Shown here in pieces: positions 54,534-62,796 of a stretch of 64,000 bases of DNA. Position 1 is the stretch's first letter. Each line of letters begins with the position of its first letter. The position numbers and the translations under genes were made by a program. Origin of the DNA: Oscillospiraceae bacterium (GTDB lineage: Bacteria; Bacillota; Clostridia; Oscillospirales; CAG-272); assembly GCA_003343845.1 (NCBI GenBank), contig QAKK01000020.1, positions 89,342 to 153,341 on the forward strand, written 5' to 3'. The notes beneath the pieces are model-generated. The model saw nothing but the letters and a program-made list of their open reading frames with translations, had not been told where the DNA came from and searched no databases.

Positions 54534-54561
54534 AAAGCACCTCGGATTCTTGTATTTCGGC

Positions 54562-55350
54562 TTATTTCAGTCCGACTGCCTGCCCGATCCGGCGCTGCAC
54601 GTCGCCCGCATAGGCAGGGCGCGCGCCGCCTTTGGCAAAGCAGCATAAAAATTCTTCATTCCCGTCCCCGCCTGTGATCGGCGATGGCGTAATCTCGCAA
54701 AACGTAAACCCGCAGAGCGCCGCGCTGTCCGCCACACGGCGGATAGCCGCCGCGCGGTCGGCTTTGTTTTTCACAATGCCGCCCTTGCCGATCGCCTCGC
54801 GCCCCGCCTCAAACTGCGGTTTCACCAGGCTGACAAGCAGCGCACGTTCGGCAAGCACCGAATAAAGCGCGGGCAGGATCAGCGTCTGCGAAATGAAAGA
54901 CACATCCATGACCGCAAGCGTCGGCGGCACCGGAAAATCCTTCGGCGACAGCAGACGCGCATTGTACTTCTCCATGGAAATCACGCGTGCATCTGCCCGC
55001 AGTTTTGCCGCCAGCTGACCGCTGCCGGCATCCACAGCGTAAACCTTCACCGCGCCGCGCAGCAGCAGATACTCGGTAAAGCCGCCGGTCGATGCGCCGA
55101 CGTCGATCGCCGTCTGCCCCGCAGCATCCAGCGAAAATGCCTCAAACGCCTTTTCCAGCTTCAGGGCGCCGCGGCTGACATACGGCAGCGCCTCGCCGAC
55201 GATCTCGATCCGATCCGTCTCGGCGACTGCCGCCGCAGGCTTTGCCGCGATTCTGCCGTTCTGCATCACAAGACCGGACTCGATCAGCAGCTTTGCCCGC
55301 TGCCGACTCTCGCAAAGCCCCTTTTCGGTCAAAAAAACATCCAGCCGCAT
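54562..55350 (-). CDS. tlyA: TlyA-family rRNA methyltransferase
   Basis: A 262-residue protein with an N-terminal S4 RNA-binding domain (about 1-60: MRLDVFLTEKGLCESRQRAK). An FtsJ/RrmJ-like SAM methyltransferase domain follows, with motif I AIDVGASTGGFTEYLLLRGA (about 80-99), and later LAVMDVSFIS and SLVKPQFEAG. TlyA enzymes 2'-O-methylate rRNA cytidines; the hemolysin label in older annotations is misleading. The ATG at 55350 overlaps the ispA stop (TGATG) and is preferred over an in-frame start at 55374. Confidence 0.93.
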   Translation of the reverse strand: MRLDVFLTEKGLCESRQRAKLLIESGLVMQNGRIAAKPAAAVAETDRIEIVGEALPYVSRGALKLEKAFEAFSLDAAGQTAIDVGASTGGFTEYLLLRGAVKVYAVDAGSGQLAAKLRADARVISMEKYNARLLSPKDFPVPPTLAVMDVSFISQTLILPALYSVLAERALLVSLVKPQFEAGREAIGKGGIVKNKADRAAAIRRVADSAALCGFTFCEITPSPITGGDGNEEFLCCFAKGGARPAYAGDVQRRIGQAVGLK

Positions 55351-56228
55351 CAGTATGTCCTGTGCAACAGCCACTCGCCGAGTGAGATAAGCGTCTCCGA
55401 CGCAGGATAGCCCGCGATGGCATCCGTTGCCTCTTTTGTCACGCGTGCGGCGTAAGCCATTGCCTCATCGGCATTCATAAACGACAGGAACGTCGATTTT
55501 TCATTCTTCGCATCGCTGCCGACCGATTTACCGAGCGTCTCAGTGCTGCCGTAAACGTCCAGCACATCGTCAACGATCTGGAAAGCAAGCCCGATGCCGC
55601 TGCCGTAAGCGTCCGCCGCAGCCATTGCCGCATCGTCGCCGCCTGCCGCGATCACGCCGAGCTTTGCAGCCGCGCGGATCAGCGCGCCGGTCTTGTGCGC
55701 ATGGAGCGCAAGCAGGCGCTCAAACGGAATCTGCACCCCGTCGCTCTCCATGTCGATCATCTGCCCCTCGCACATGCCGTCCGCACCTGCCGCCAGGGCA
55801 AGTTCGCGCAGCGCGCGATTCTGCGATTCCGCATCCGAAACACCCGACAGGGCGCAGTCAAATGCCGCAAAGATCAGCGCGTCGCCTGCGATCAGTGCCT
55901 GCGCCTCGCCAAACACCTTATGTGTTGTGGGACTGCCGCGCCGCAGGTCGTCGTTGTCCATGCAAGGCATATCGTCGTGAATCAGCGAAAAGTTGTGGAT
56001 CATTTCGATCGCCGCCGCGTACGGCAAAGCCGCCGCATCGCTGCCGCCGAGCATCCGGCAGAATTCCAGCGTGAGGAACGGGCGGATGCGTTTGCCGCCG
56101 CCCATCACGCCGTACTCCATGGCGCGGTAAAGCGTGGTCTTCTCTGTATCCTTCGATGCAAAATAACGCCGCATCGTATCTTCGCAGAGCGCCGCGGCAT
56201 CGTGCATTCTGTCAAGCAAGCTCTGCAT
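55350..56228 (-). CDS. ispA: Farnesyl diphosphate synthase-type prenyltransferase
   Basis: A 292-residue trans-prenyltransferase elongating isoprenoid diphosphates. The first aspartate-rich motif is DDMPCMDNDDLRRG (about 82-95), with the MIHNFSLIHDD lead-in. The second is FQIVDDVLDVYG (about 216-227). The conserved KTGALIRAA and GKSVGSDAKNEKSTF segments also fit. Product chain length cannot be fixed from sequence; farnesyl or geranyl diphosphate is most likely. The ATG at 56228 overlaps the xseB stop (TGATG). Placement after xseA-xseB is a conserved order. Confidence 0.93.
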   Translation of the reverse strand: MQSLLDRMHDAAALCEDTMRRYFASKDTEKTTLYRAMEYGVMGGGKRIRPFLTLEFCRMLGGSDAAALPYAAAIEMIHNFSLIHDDMPCMDNDDLRRGSPTTHKVFGEAQALIAGDALIFAAFDCALSGVSDAESQNRALRELALAAGADGMCEGQMIDMESDGVQIPFERLLALHAHKTGALIRAAAKLGVIAAGGDDAAMAAADAYGSGIGLAFQIVDDVLDVYGSTETLGKSVGSDAKNEKSTFLSFMNADEAMAYAARVTKEATDAIAGYPASETLISLGEWLLHRTY

Positions 56229-56464
56229 CACTTACCGCTCCCGTCAAAATCCTTTTCGACAAGCGTGCCGTCGCCGCCGGCGGCAAGCAGCTTGACCTTC
56301 TGCTCCGCGCCTTCCAGCTTTGCGTTGCAGAGCTTGACAAGCGAGATGCCCTCTTCAAACAGTCCGAGCGACGCATCCAGCCCCGCACTGCCGCCCTCGA
56401 GTGCGCGCACGATCTCCTCCAGGCGTGCCATTGCCGCCTCAAATGTCATTTCTTTATCAGCCAT
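56228..56464 (-). CDS. xseB: Exodeoxyribonuclease VII small subunit
   Basis: A 78-residue helical protein with the family pattern TFEAAMARLEEIVRALEGG (about 5-23), then DASLGLFEEGISLVKLCNAK (about 29-48). It assembles in several copies on XseA to form the single-strand-specific exonuclease VII. It lies 11 bases after xseA and its stop overlaps the ispA start. Confidence 0.95.
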   Translation of the reverse strand: MADKEMTFEAAMARLEEIVRALEGGSAGLDASLGLFEEGISLVKLCNAKLEGAEQKVKLLAAGGDGTLVEKDFDGSGK

Positions 56465-56475
56465 TGTTACCCCTC

Positions 56476-57729
56476 TTATGTTTCACTTTGCAGCGAAGTT
56501 ACTTTCGCGTGCAGCGCGCCGTCTGCAAGGCGGAGTGCGATGTCCTCGCCCACCGCCGTCTGGGTCGCCATGGTCAGCACCCTGCCGTCCGCGCCCGTCG
56601 CAACCGAATAGCCGCGCGACAGGATCGAAAGCGGACTGAGCGCCTCCAGCTTTGCGCCCCGCTCGGCAAGTGCATGCCGTGCGGCGACAAGTTTATTGTT
56701 TTCCGCTGTTTCCAGCCGCTGCCCGAGCAGGAGCAGCTGCATCTTTCTGTCTTCAAACAGGCGCTCGGGATGCGCAAACACGCCTTGTTTCATATAAAAG
56801 TCCAGCACCTGTCTGCCGCTCTCGAGGCGGCGGGACAGAAGCAGGGACATTCTGCCGATGATGTTGTCGATCTTGTGCATCAGCTCGTGCGTCTCCGGCA
56901 CGGCAAGCTCCGCCGCCGCAGAAGGCGTGGGTGCGCGTCGGTCGGCAACGAAGTCGCAGATCGTGAAGTCGGTCTCATGTCCGACCGCCGAAATGACCGG
57001 GATCGGGCACGCGGCGATCGTGCGGGCAAGCTCCTCACTGTTGAATGCCCACAGGTCTTCAATCGAGCCGCCGCCGCGCCCGATGATAATCACATCGACG
57101 TCGCGCGTCTCCATGAAGTGCCGCATCCCCGCGATCAGTGATGGTGCAGCCTCCGCGCCCTGCACCAGCGCCGGATACAGGATGACCTTCGCATACGGGA
57201 ACCGTCTGCCGAGAATATTGATGATGTCGCGGATCGCCGCGCCGGTCGGCGAGGTGATGACGCCGATGCGCGTCGGGATCTTCGGCAGCGGGCGCTTGCG
57301 CGCCTCGTCAAACAGCCCTTCCGCCGCCAGCTTCTTTTTCAGCTGTTCAAACGCAAAGTAGAGCGCGCCGATGCCGTCCGGCTCCATGGAATCGCAGTAC
57401 AGCTGATACTGTCCGTCCCGGACAAATGCAGAAACTCTGCCGCGCGCCACGATCTTCATGCCGTTTTCGGGCACAAACCGCAGCTTGGCGGTGTTGCCGC
57501 GGAACATGACCGCGCGGATCAGCGAAGTCTCGTCCTTGATTGTAAAATAGAAGTGTCCGGTCTTATAGTGATTGGTGAAATTTGAGATTTCCCCCTTGAC
57601 CGACACGCGGGAAAGGAAACCGTCGCCGTCGATCTTCGCCTTGATGTATTCATTCAACTGCGTGACGGTCACCGTGCCGTCACCGCGCGGATCGGGCGCA
57701 CGGTCAAACAGATCGTCCAAATCAGCCAT
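56476..57729 (-). CDS. xseA: Exodeoxyribonuclease VII large subunit
   Basis: A 417-residue nuclease subunit. An N-terminal OB-fold (about 15-115: VKGEISNFTNHYKTGHFYF) precedes the catalytic core. The core contains IGVITSPTGAAIRDIINIL (about 130-148), the GGGSIEDLWAFN motif and PVISAVGHETDFTICDFVAD (about 244-263). A coiled-coil C-terminus (about 280-400) follows. The ATG at 57729 follows GGAGGGG; the longer frame to 57771 overlaps the preceding gene and lacks a site. Somewhat shorter than the E. coli enzyme (456) in the C-terminal region. Confidence 0.95.
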   Translation of the reverse strand: MADLDDLFDRAPDPRGDGTVTVTQLNEYIKAKIDGDGFLSRVSVKGEISNFTNHYKTGHFYFTIKDETSLIRAVMFRGNTAKLRFVPENGMKIVARGRVSAFVRDGQYQLYCDSMEPDGIGALYFAFEQLKKKLAAEGLFDEARKRPLPKIPTRIGVITSPTGAAIRDIINILGRRFPYAKVILYPALVQGAEAAPSLIAGMRHFMETRDVDVIIIGRGGGSIEDLWAFNSEELARTIAACPIPVISAVGHETDFTICDFVADRRAPTPSAAAELAVPETHELMHKIDNIIGRMSLLLSRRLESGRQVLDFYMKQGVFAHPERLFEDRKMQLLLLGQRLETAENNKLVAARHALAERGAKLEALSPLSILSRGYSVATGADGRVLTMATQTAVGEDIALRLADGALHAKVTSLQSET

Positions 57730-57743
57730 TGTACGCCCCTCCG

Positions 57744-58697
57744 TCAAATTCGTTTCAATAGTCCGCAGCATTTCCGCCGCGTCAGCTCGGCGATGCCGAC
57801 TGCATTGTCGGACGAGAGCTGCGGCTCTGCAAAATACACATTGCCGAGCGAGGCAAGCATCGCTCCGATCCGCTTGTTGCTCATCACGCCGCCCGCAAAC
57901 AGAATCGGCAGATCGCCGTGCGCCGCGCGCGCTCCCTTTGCCATGGCAAGAAGCGTGCGTCCCACGAAGTCGAGGACAAGCGCGCTCGTCTTTGCGACGT
58001 CGCCGCTCTCATGATAGCACTTCTCTGCAATGTTTTGCAGCCCCGAGAGGTTGCAGGTCGCGCCGCCAACGCTGATCCGCGGCTTTTCGATCCTGCCTGT
58101 GTAAGTTGCCGCCGTCGTTTCCAGCGCCGCGCCGCAGGGAAACTGCATTCCCATCATCACGCCTGCGCGGTCGATCGTCTGACCTGCGTTGAGGTCGCGC
58201 GTCCCGCCGACAATTTCACAAAGAAAGCCGTCCTCGCTCTTTTGGCACAGCAGAACCTCGGTCGTGCCGCCCGAAACATGGAACGCGAGGAACGGTGCAT
58301 CCGCGATCTCCCACACCCCGGCGGAGGTCAGCGCCGCCGAAACATGCCCGCACTGGTGCGAAAAGGCAATCGGCGAAAGCCCGTGCCCGGCGGCAAACGC
58401 CTCGGCAGCCGCCGCGCCGCAAAGGAAGCACGGCATATACGAACCTTCCGCATTGCGCGGGCGGGCGGAATAACCGATGCCGAGAATCTCGGCGTCCTCA
58501 AGCTGCGGTGCCGCTTCGCGGAAGACGAGCGGCAGATTTTTCACATGGGCAAACACCGCGTCGCTCTGCCGCAAACCGCAAGCGCCGTCCGCCACGGGAA
58601 GCAGACGTTTGACGTTGGCAATAATGCCGCCGTCCGCATCCACAATGCCGACCGATGTCGTATAGTTGCTCGTATCGACACCGACATAGCATTTCAT
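57744..58697 (-). CDS. TsaD/Kae1-like ASKHA protein (paralogue)
   Basis: A 317-residue member of the Gcp/TsaD/Kae1 ATPase family. VGVDTSNYTTSVGIVD (about 5-20) is the phosphate-1 loop, AFSHQCGHVSAA (about 107-118) holds the HxxxH metal site, and SGGTTEVL and FAGGVMSNKRI complete the nucleotide site. True TsaD makes the t6A modification of tRNA with TsaB/TsaE; none of these is nearby. The N-terminus lacks the usual ILGIETSCDDT form, so this is probably the divergent clostridial paralogue, whose role is unknown. Four-base overlap with nusB. Confidence 0.8.
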   Translation of the reverse strand: MKCYVGVDTSNYTTSVGIVDADGGIIANVKRLLPVADGACGLRQSDAVFAHVKNLPLVFREAAPQLEDAEILGIGYSARPRNAEGSYMPCFLCGAAAAEAFAAGHGLSPIAFSHQCGHVSAALTSAGVWEIADAPFLAFHVSGGTTEVLLCQKSEDGFLCEIVGGTRDLNAGQTIDRAGVMMGMQFPCGAALETTAATYTGRIEKPRISVGGATCNLSGLQNIAEKCYHESGDVAKTSALVLDFVGRTLLAMAKGARAAHGDLPILFAGGVMSNKRIGAMLASLGNVYFAEPQLSSDNAVGIAELTRRKCCGLLKRI

Positions 58698-59098
58698 TTG
58701 CCGAGTTCCTCTTTCACCGCGTTCAGAATGCCGTTGACAAACGCCTTGGTCTTATCGTCGTCATACTGCTTGGCAAGCTCCACCGCCTCGTTGATCGAGA
58801 CGCTTGCCGGAATGTCGTCGATGTACAGCATCTCGTAGATGGAGATGCGCATGACTGCCTTGGCGATCTTCGAGATGCGCGCAAGCGTTCTCCCCTTGGC
58901 GTATTTCTCGATATAAGCGTCCAGTTCATTCTGTTTTTCGAGAATGCCGAAATACAGCGTGCGGATATACTCGTTTTCTTCAATGCCGCGCGCGGCGACG
59001 GCGTTTTCATACAGTTCGGTCTTATCGTCATAAAGCCCGAACTCGTTTTCAAAAATCAGTCCGAGCACGGCTTCTCTGGAGCTTCGTCTGTTCAGCAT
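58694..59098 (-). CDS. nusB: Transcription antitermination factor NusB
   Basis: A 134-residue all-helical RNA-binding protein that, with NusE (S10), binds boxA of rRNA leaders. Family features: RRSSREAVLGLIFENEF (about 4-20), and the C-terminal RISIYEMLYIDDIPASVSIN segment (about 81-100) leading to EAVELAKQYDDDKTKAFVNG. The ATG at 59098 follows GAGGAA; longer upstream frames run through the promoter. First gene of the 13-gene minus-strand operon. Confidence 0.93.
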   Translation of the reverse strand: MLNRRSSREAVLGLIFENEFGLYDDKTELYENAVAARGIEENEYIRTLYFGILEKQNELDAYIEKYAKGRTLARISKIAKAVMRISIYEMLYIDDIPASVSINEAVELAKQYDDDKTKAFVNGILNAVKEELGK

Positions 59099-59143
59099 AG
59101 ATGCGTCATTCCTCAACTTTTTCGCAGAATTATAGATGATAAT

Positions 59144-59172
59144 ATTATATAATATATATAGGGCAAAGTCAA
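59144..59172 (-). promoter_or_regulatory. Promoter of the nusB-to-dnaE operon
   Basis: Minus-strand TTGACT (59172-59167), a 17-base spacer and TATAAT (59149-59144), set in a very AT-rich stretch. It is the only clear promoter found for the roughly 14-kb operon. Confidence 0.75.
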
Positions 59173-59243
59173 TGAATATTCTGCATAAAAATGCGGCATA
59201 ACCCGCCGCACGGCAAAATATAATCTCATAGATCGCTTTTCGG

Positions 59244-59272
59244 TTGCAAAGCGTCCCGAAATGTGCTATTCT
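59244..59272 (+). promoter_or_regulatory. Promoter of the small membrane-protein gene
   Basis: TTGCAA (59244-59249), a 17-base spacer and TATTCT (59267-59272), 31 bases before the ATG. Confidence 0.6.
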
Positions 59273-59302
59273 TAAAGAAAAAGCCAATCCGGAGACAGAC
59301 CT

Positions 59303-59707
59303 ATGAAAAAAGCGATCTCTTATCTGACCTCAGCCTGCGTGATCTTTACGCTGCTCACCATCGGACTGCACATTGCCGAGTTTGCGCTCGGCGGCGGCAT
59401 CGCAGCGCTCGGGCGGCAGCTGCTTCTGCTCCTTGCCTGTCTGCTCTTTGCCGCATCCAACTTCATTCTCGGCGCCGAACGCCTGCCGATCGGCGTGCGC
59501 ATGCTGCTCCACTACATCGCCATCGGCATCGTCTTCTTCGCGGTGCTCGGCATTGTCGGACGGACGGTGACCAAATCGCTGCAGGCCTTTGTCCTGCTCA
59601 TCTGCATCACGATCCTGTATCTGATCTTTGCCGTGATCTATCTGCTGATCCGCCGCCGCAGGAAAGCAAAGGCGGCAAATGAAACCGAATATAAAAGTAT
59701 GTTCTGA
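59303..59707 (+). CDS. Four-helix membrane protein of unknown function
   Basis: A 134-residue protein with four hydrophobic segments (about 7-29, 36-56, 66-86 and 93-116) and a basic cytoplasmic C-terminus (RRRRKAKAA). The pattern ERLPIGVRMLLHY before helix three recalls DUF3021-like small membrane proteins, but I cannot assign it firmly. GGAGA precedes the ATG. It may be co-transcribed with the SGNH hydrolase gene 53 bases downstream. Confidence 0.6.
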   Translation: MKKAISYLTSACVIFTLLTIGLHIAEFALGGGIAALGRQLLLLLACLLFAASNFILGAERLPIGVRMLLHYIAIGIVFFAVLGIVGRTVTKSLQAFVLLICITILYLIFAVIYLLIRRRRKAKAANETEYKSMF

Positions 59708-59760
59708 AAATGCCGCTCGTGCGGCGACGTCGAAAGCCCTTCTTTGATTGCAGGTGCTTT

Positions 59761-60507
59761 ATGCGAAAAGTGGAGTATCTTACTTGCCTTCTCGCCGGCG
59801 TCGCCGTGCTTTTTTCTTTTCGGGGAACGGCAGCACCGACGTCCGAACTGCCGACAGTCTCTTTGGCTGTATCCGACGGTGTAACCCTCGCCGAAACCGC
59901 ACACGGCGGCGCGGATTACCTTGGGAAGATCGTATTTCTCGGCGACTCCCGCACCTACGGGCTGCGTCACTTCGCCATGCTGGAGGGCGGTGCGGACACC
60001 GCGCAGGTCTGGACACCGCTCTGCGGCACCATGTCCGTGTGGGACATGCAGAATCAGAAGATCTATCTGCCGGACACCGGCGCGGAAATGACCTGTGCTG
60101 AGGCGGCGGCACTGAAGCGCCCCGAGATCCTGCTGATCTCGCTCGGCTTCAACGGCTTTGAGATCGTGGACAGCGAGTATTTCGTATCGGAATATCTGAA
60201 GCTGATCGAATCTGTGCAGAAAAGCAGCCCCGAGACCGTGATTATCCTGCAATCCATGTTCCCGGTTTGCCGCAGCTATGCCGACACCCGCATCACCAAT
60301 GCAGCTATCCGCGCGGGTAACCGGACCATTCTCGGCATCGCGCAAACCGCCGGGGCCTACTATCTCAACACGGCGGAGGCGCTCTGTGACGCGGACGGCT
60401 ATCTGCCGGAGGCATATGCCAGCGACGGCTGCCATCTGACGCCGCTCGGACTCGACGCCGAGCTTGATTACATCTGCACCCATCAGATTCCGGAGGTTTT
60501 CAAATGA
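59761..60507 (+). CDS. Secreted SGNH/GDSL-family hydrolase
   Basis: A 248-residue protein with an N-terminal signal peptide or anchor (about 1-25). The SGNH blocks are visible: I FLGDSRTYG (Ser in GDS, about 60-68), III with Asn in SLGFNGFE (about 127-134), and V ASDGCHLTPLG with catalytic Asp and His. Related proteins beside DUF4358 lipoproteins in Clostridia often sit near MBOAT acyltransferases and are thought to modify cell-surface polymers; no MBOAT gene lies in this window. The ATG at 59761 precedes the signal sequence directly. Its end overlaps the next gene (ATGA). Confidence 0.8.
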   Translation: MRKVEYLTCLLAGVAVLFSFRGTAAPTSELPTVSLAVSDGVTLAETAHGGADYLGKIVFLGDSRTYGLRHFAMLEGGADTAQVWTPLCGTMSVWDMQNQKIYLPDTGAEMTCAEAAALKRPEILLISLGFNGFEIVDSEYFVSEYLKLIESVQKSSPETVIILQSMFPVCRSYADTRITNAAIRAGNRTILGIAQTAGAYYLNTAEALCDADGYLPEAYASDGCHLTPLGLDAELDYICTHQIPEVFK

Positions 60508-60980
60508 AACGCCTGCTTTCCGCTTGTCTTGCCTGTCTGACGCTGTTTTCGCTTGCCGCCTGCGGCGCGGTCCGCGACGACGTCCCCGTGCAGGTGATCG
60601 CCGATGCAGTCGGCAGTGAGGTTGATGGCTATACGCATCTTTCGCCCGCCAGCGACGACTTTATCCGCTACTGTATGAAAAGCGACCTCTCTCTGTACGA
60701 GGAGCATCTGATCCTCTGTCCGTTCTCCGGCAGCAGCTACAACGAGATCGGCATTTTCAAGCTCACGCCGGGCGCCGACCGTGAAAGCGCCCTCTCCGAA
60801 GTCCGTGCCTATCTTGCGTTCAGGCGCGCGAACTGGGACATGCGCTACAATGCCGACGAATGTATCAAGGTCGAGCACGCGCGGGTCATATCCCGCGGGC
60901 GCTACCTCTTTTTCGCCATTCTCTCGGATGCGGAGCGCAACGCCGCCGAAAGCGCCTTCCGCGCCGCACTGCAAGGATAA
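60504..60980 (+). CDS. DUF4358-type lipoprotein
   Basis: A 158-residue exported lipoprotein: signal peptide (about 1-19) with lipobox LAAC-G, lipidated at about Cys20, then a compact domain of the DUF4358 family. Typical features are the FIRYCMKSDLSLYEEHLI stretch and NEIGIFKLTPG, followed by a helical segment and a final beta hairpin (SRGRYLFFAILSD). Function is unknown. Four-base overlap with the SGNH hydrolase gene implies coupling and a shared surface process. A strong terminator follows. Confidence 0.8.
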   Translation: MKRLLSACLACLTLFSLAACGAVRDDVPVQVIADAVGSEVDGYTHLSPASDDFIRYCMKSDLSLYEEHLILCPFSGSSYNEIGIFKLTPGADRESALSEVRAYLAFRRANWDMRYNADECIKVEHARVISRGRYLFFAILSDAERNAAESAFRAALQG

Positions 60981-60987
60981 TGCACGC

Positions 60988-61018
60988 AAAAAAGGACGCC
61001 GAGCGGCGTCCTTTTTTT
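60988..61018. terminator. Terminator between the lipoprotein gene and prs
   Basis: AAAAAAGGACGCC and GGCGTCCTTTTTT pair around GAGC, with T-runs on either strand, so it can serve both convergent genes. Confidence 0.9.
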
Positions 61019-61031
61019 ACGGCTATATTAC

Positions 61032-62165
61032 TTATGAATTGCTCTTTTCCGCCGTGTTCTGAATGTGGCGGTCGATGAGCTTGTGCACGCGCTTTGCGGG
61101 GTTGAGCAGATTGCTGATGGTGGCATCGTGGTTGAGTGTATCGATCAGGTATGCAACATACTTGCACATATTGACCGACTGATACCATTCTCTTGCCTTC
61201 AACTCGTCCTTGGCATAAACCAGGTTGGTGGTGAAGATCTTCGTGAAGATGCCCTTCTCATAGGCTTCATCAAACTTCTCAAGCCCGTTGCAGAACAGAC
61301 CGAAGGTTGCAAAGACGAAGATGCGGCGCGCGCCCTTCTCTTTCAGCTGCTCGCAAACATCCAGCATGGAGCCGCCGGAGGAGATCATATCGTCCACGAC
61401 GATGACATCCTTGCCCTTGAGGTCACGACCGAGATATTCGTGTGCCTCAATCGGGTTCATACCGTCGATGATGACCGAGAAATTGCGGCGCTTGTAGAAC
61501 ATGCCGAGGTCGAGCCCGAGCAGCGAAGAATAGAACATACATCTGCCCATTGCGCCCTCATCGGGCGAAACGACCATCAGCTCATCGCTGGAGAACGAAA
61601 CTTCGGGGAATGCCTTGACCAGCGCCTTGATCATCTGATAGGTCGGACGGACGTTGTCAAAGCCGCTGAGCGGAATGGCGTTCTGAATCTTGGGGTCGTG
61701 CGCATCAAAAGTGATGATGTTGGACACGCCCATATTGGTCAGCTCCTGGAGCGCCAATGCACTGTCGAGCGATTCGCGTGCGGTGCGGTTGTGCTGTCTG
61801 CCCTCATAGAGCATCGGCATGATGACCGAGATTCTTCTCGCCTTGCCGCCGATGGCGCTGATGATGCGCTTGAGATCCTGATAGTGGTCGTCCGGGCTCA
61901 TCGGGACAGTCATGCCGTACATCTTGTAGGTCACGCCGTAGTTGAACACGTCACAGATGATATACACGTCTCTGCCGCGCATGGACTCGTGAATCAGCCC
62001 CTTTGCCTCGCCCGAACCGAAACGGGGGCAGTCTGCTTGCGCGATGTAGGTCTCATCCTCCACATGGCGGCGCCAGTCCTTGATGTAGTTGTCCACCTCT
62101 GCGGTAAACGCCTCGCATCCGCGCATACCGATAATACAGAGTTCTCCGTAAAACGAATCGTTCAT
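61032..62165 (-). CDS. prs: Ribose-phosphate pyrophosphokinase (long form)
   Basis: A 377-residue PRPP synthase making the activated ribose used for nucleotides, histidine and tryptophan. It is longer than the usual 310-320 residues. The catalytic flexible-loop/Arg region is in VIMPMLYEGRQHNRTARESL (about 114-133). The PRPP-binding loop is VIVVDDMISSGGSMLDV (about 255-271), and the FDAHDPKIQNAIP segment corresponds to the pyrophosphate-site FDxHxxxIQGFF motif, altered at its end. Own promoter and a GGAGG site. This long class occurs in many Clostridia. Confidence 0.9.
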   Translation of the reverse strand: MNDSFYGELCIIGMRGCEAFTAEVDNYIKDWRRHVEDETYIAQADCPRFGSGEAKGLIHESMRGRDVYIICDVFNYGVTYKMYGMTVPMSPDDHYQDLKRIISAIGGKARRISVIMPMLYEGRQHNRTARESLDSALALQELTNMGVSNIITFDAHDPKIQNAIPLSGFDNVRPTYQMIKALVKAFPEVSFSSDELMVVSPDEGAMGRCMFYSSLLGLDLGMFYKRRNFSVIIDGMNPIEAHEYLGRDLKGKDVIVVDDMISSGGSMLDVCEQLKEKGARRIFVFATFGLFCNGLEKFDEAYEKGIFTKIFTTNLVYAKDELKAREWYQSVNMCKYVAYLIDTLNHDATISNLLNPAKRVHKLIDRHIQNTAEKSNS

Positions 62166-62214
62166 AAGTCCTCCAGCAACTGTTATTTAGTTTTTTGCAT
62201 CGTTTGACGCATTC

Positions 62215-62243
62215 ATTATAGCACGAAATTTCGGGAATTTCAA
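62215..62243 (-). promoter_or_regulatory. Promoter of prs
   Basis: Minus-strand TTGAAA (62243-62238), a 17-base spacer and TATAAT (62220-62215). Confidence 0.75.
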
Positions 62244-62312
62244 AAAAAATCGTCATTTTTTGAATTTTTTTCGGAAATGCACAAGGACGGTCATGTTTTT
62301 CCTGTAAAACCT

Positions 62313-62326
62313 ATACTATTTAGTAT
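62313..62326. repeat. Perfect 14-base palindrome upstream of the spore/cell-wall gene pair
   Basis: ATACTA-TT-TAGTAT is a perfect inverted repeat 29 bases before the ATG at 62356. It overlaps a TATACT that could be a -10 box, although no good sigma-A -35 lies 17 bases before it. It could be an operator or part of a sporulation-sigma promoter; neither is proven. Confidence 0.45.
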
Positions 62327-62355
62327 GTCAAATGCGTGTAAAGTGAGGAAAACAT

Positions 62356-62781
62356 ATGGAAAATAAGCTATCCGAGAATTACAGTGCCACCGGCACGCTG
62401 ATCGTCACCGCCTCCACCGCGTGCGGCGCACTGCCCGTAGAGGGAGCACTGATCACCATCCGCGGCAGTGCGCCCGCAAACAGCGGCGTGCTCTCGGTCG
62501 TCACAACCGACCGCAGCGGCAGAACGCCGCGCGTCACCCTGCCGACGCCGCCCGCAGCGGACTCCGAAAAGCCGGGGATGGAAAAGCCCTACGCCACCTA
62601 CAACATCGAAGTGGAAAAGGACGGTTTCTTTCACCAGAGCTTCACCAACGTGCCGCTCTTCGCGGACACGACATCCATCCAACCGGTCAATCTCTATCCG
62701 CTGACCGAATATGCGGGCGACGCGCAGGATCCAAATCCGCGGAACACGGACGAATCCGGCGCGGAAAGCCCGAGCCTCTGA
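62356..62781 (+). CDS. Small beta-sandwich protein, probable partner of the SpoIID-like protein
   Basis: A 141-residue protein without signal peptide. Residues about 10-118 look like a carboxypeptidase-regulatory or prealbumin-like beta sandwich (ATGTLIVTASTACGALPVEG, then ALITIRG, VVTTDRSGRT, YNIEVEKDGFFHQSF, FADTTSIQPVNLYPL). The Asp/Pro/Ser-rich tail (about 119-141) is probably disordered. Such domains occur at the N-terminus of clostridial spore cortex-lytic proteins and beside peptidoglycan-binding genes. It lies 15 bases before the SpoIID/peptidoglycan-binding gene. GTGAGGA precedes the ATG. Function is inferred from context only. Confidence 0.6.
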   Translation: MENKLSENYSATGTLIVTASTACGALPVEGALITIRGSAPANSGVLSVVTTDRSGRTPRVTLPTPPAADSEKPGMEKPYATYNIEVEKDGFFHQSFTNVPLFADTTSIQPVNLYPLTEYAGDAQDPNPRNTDESGAESPSL

Positions 62782-62796
62782 GAAAGGAGCACGCAC

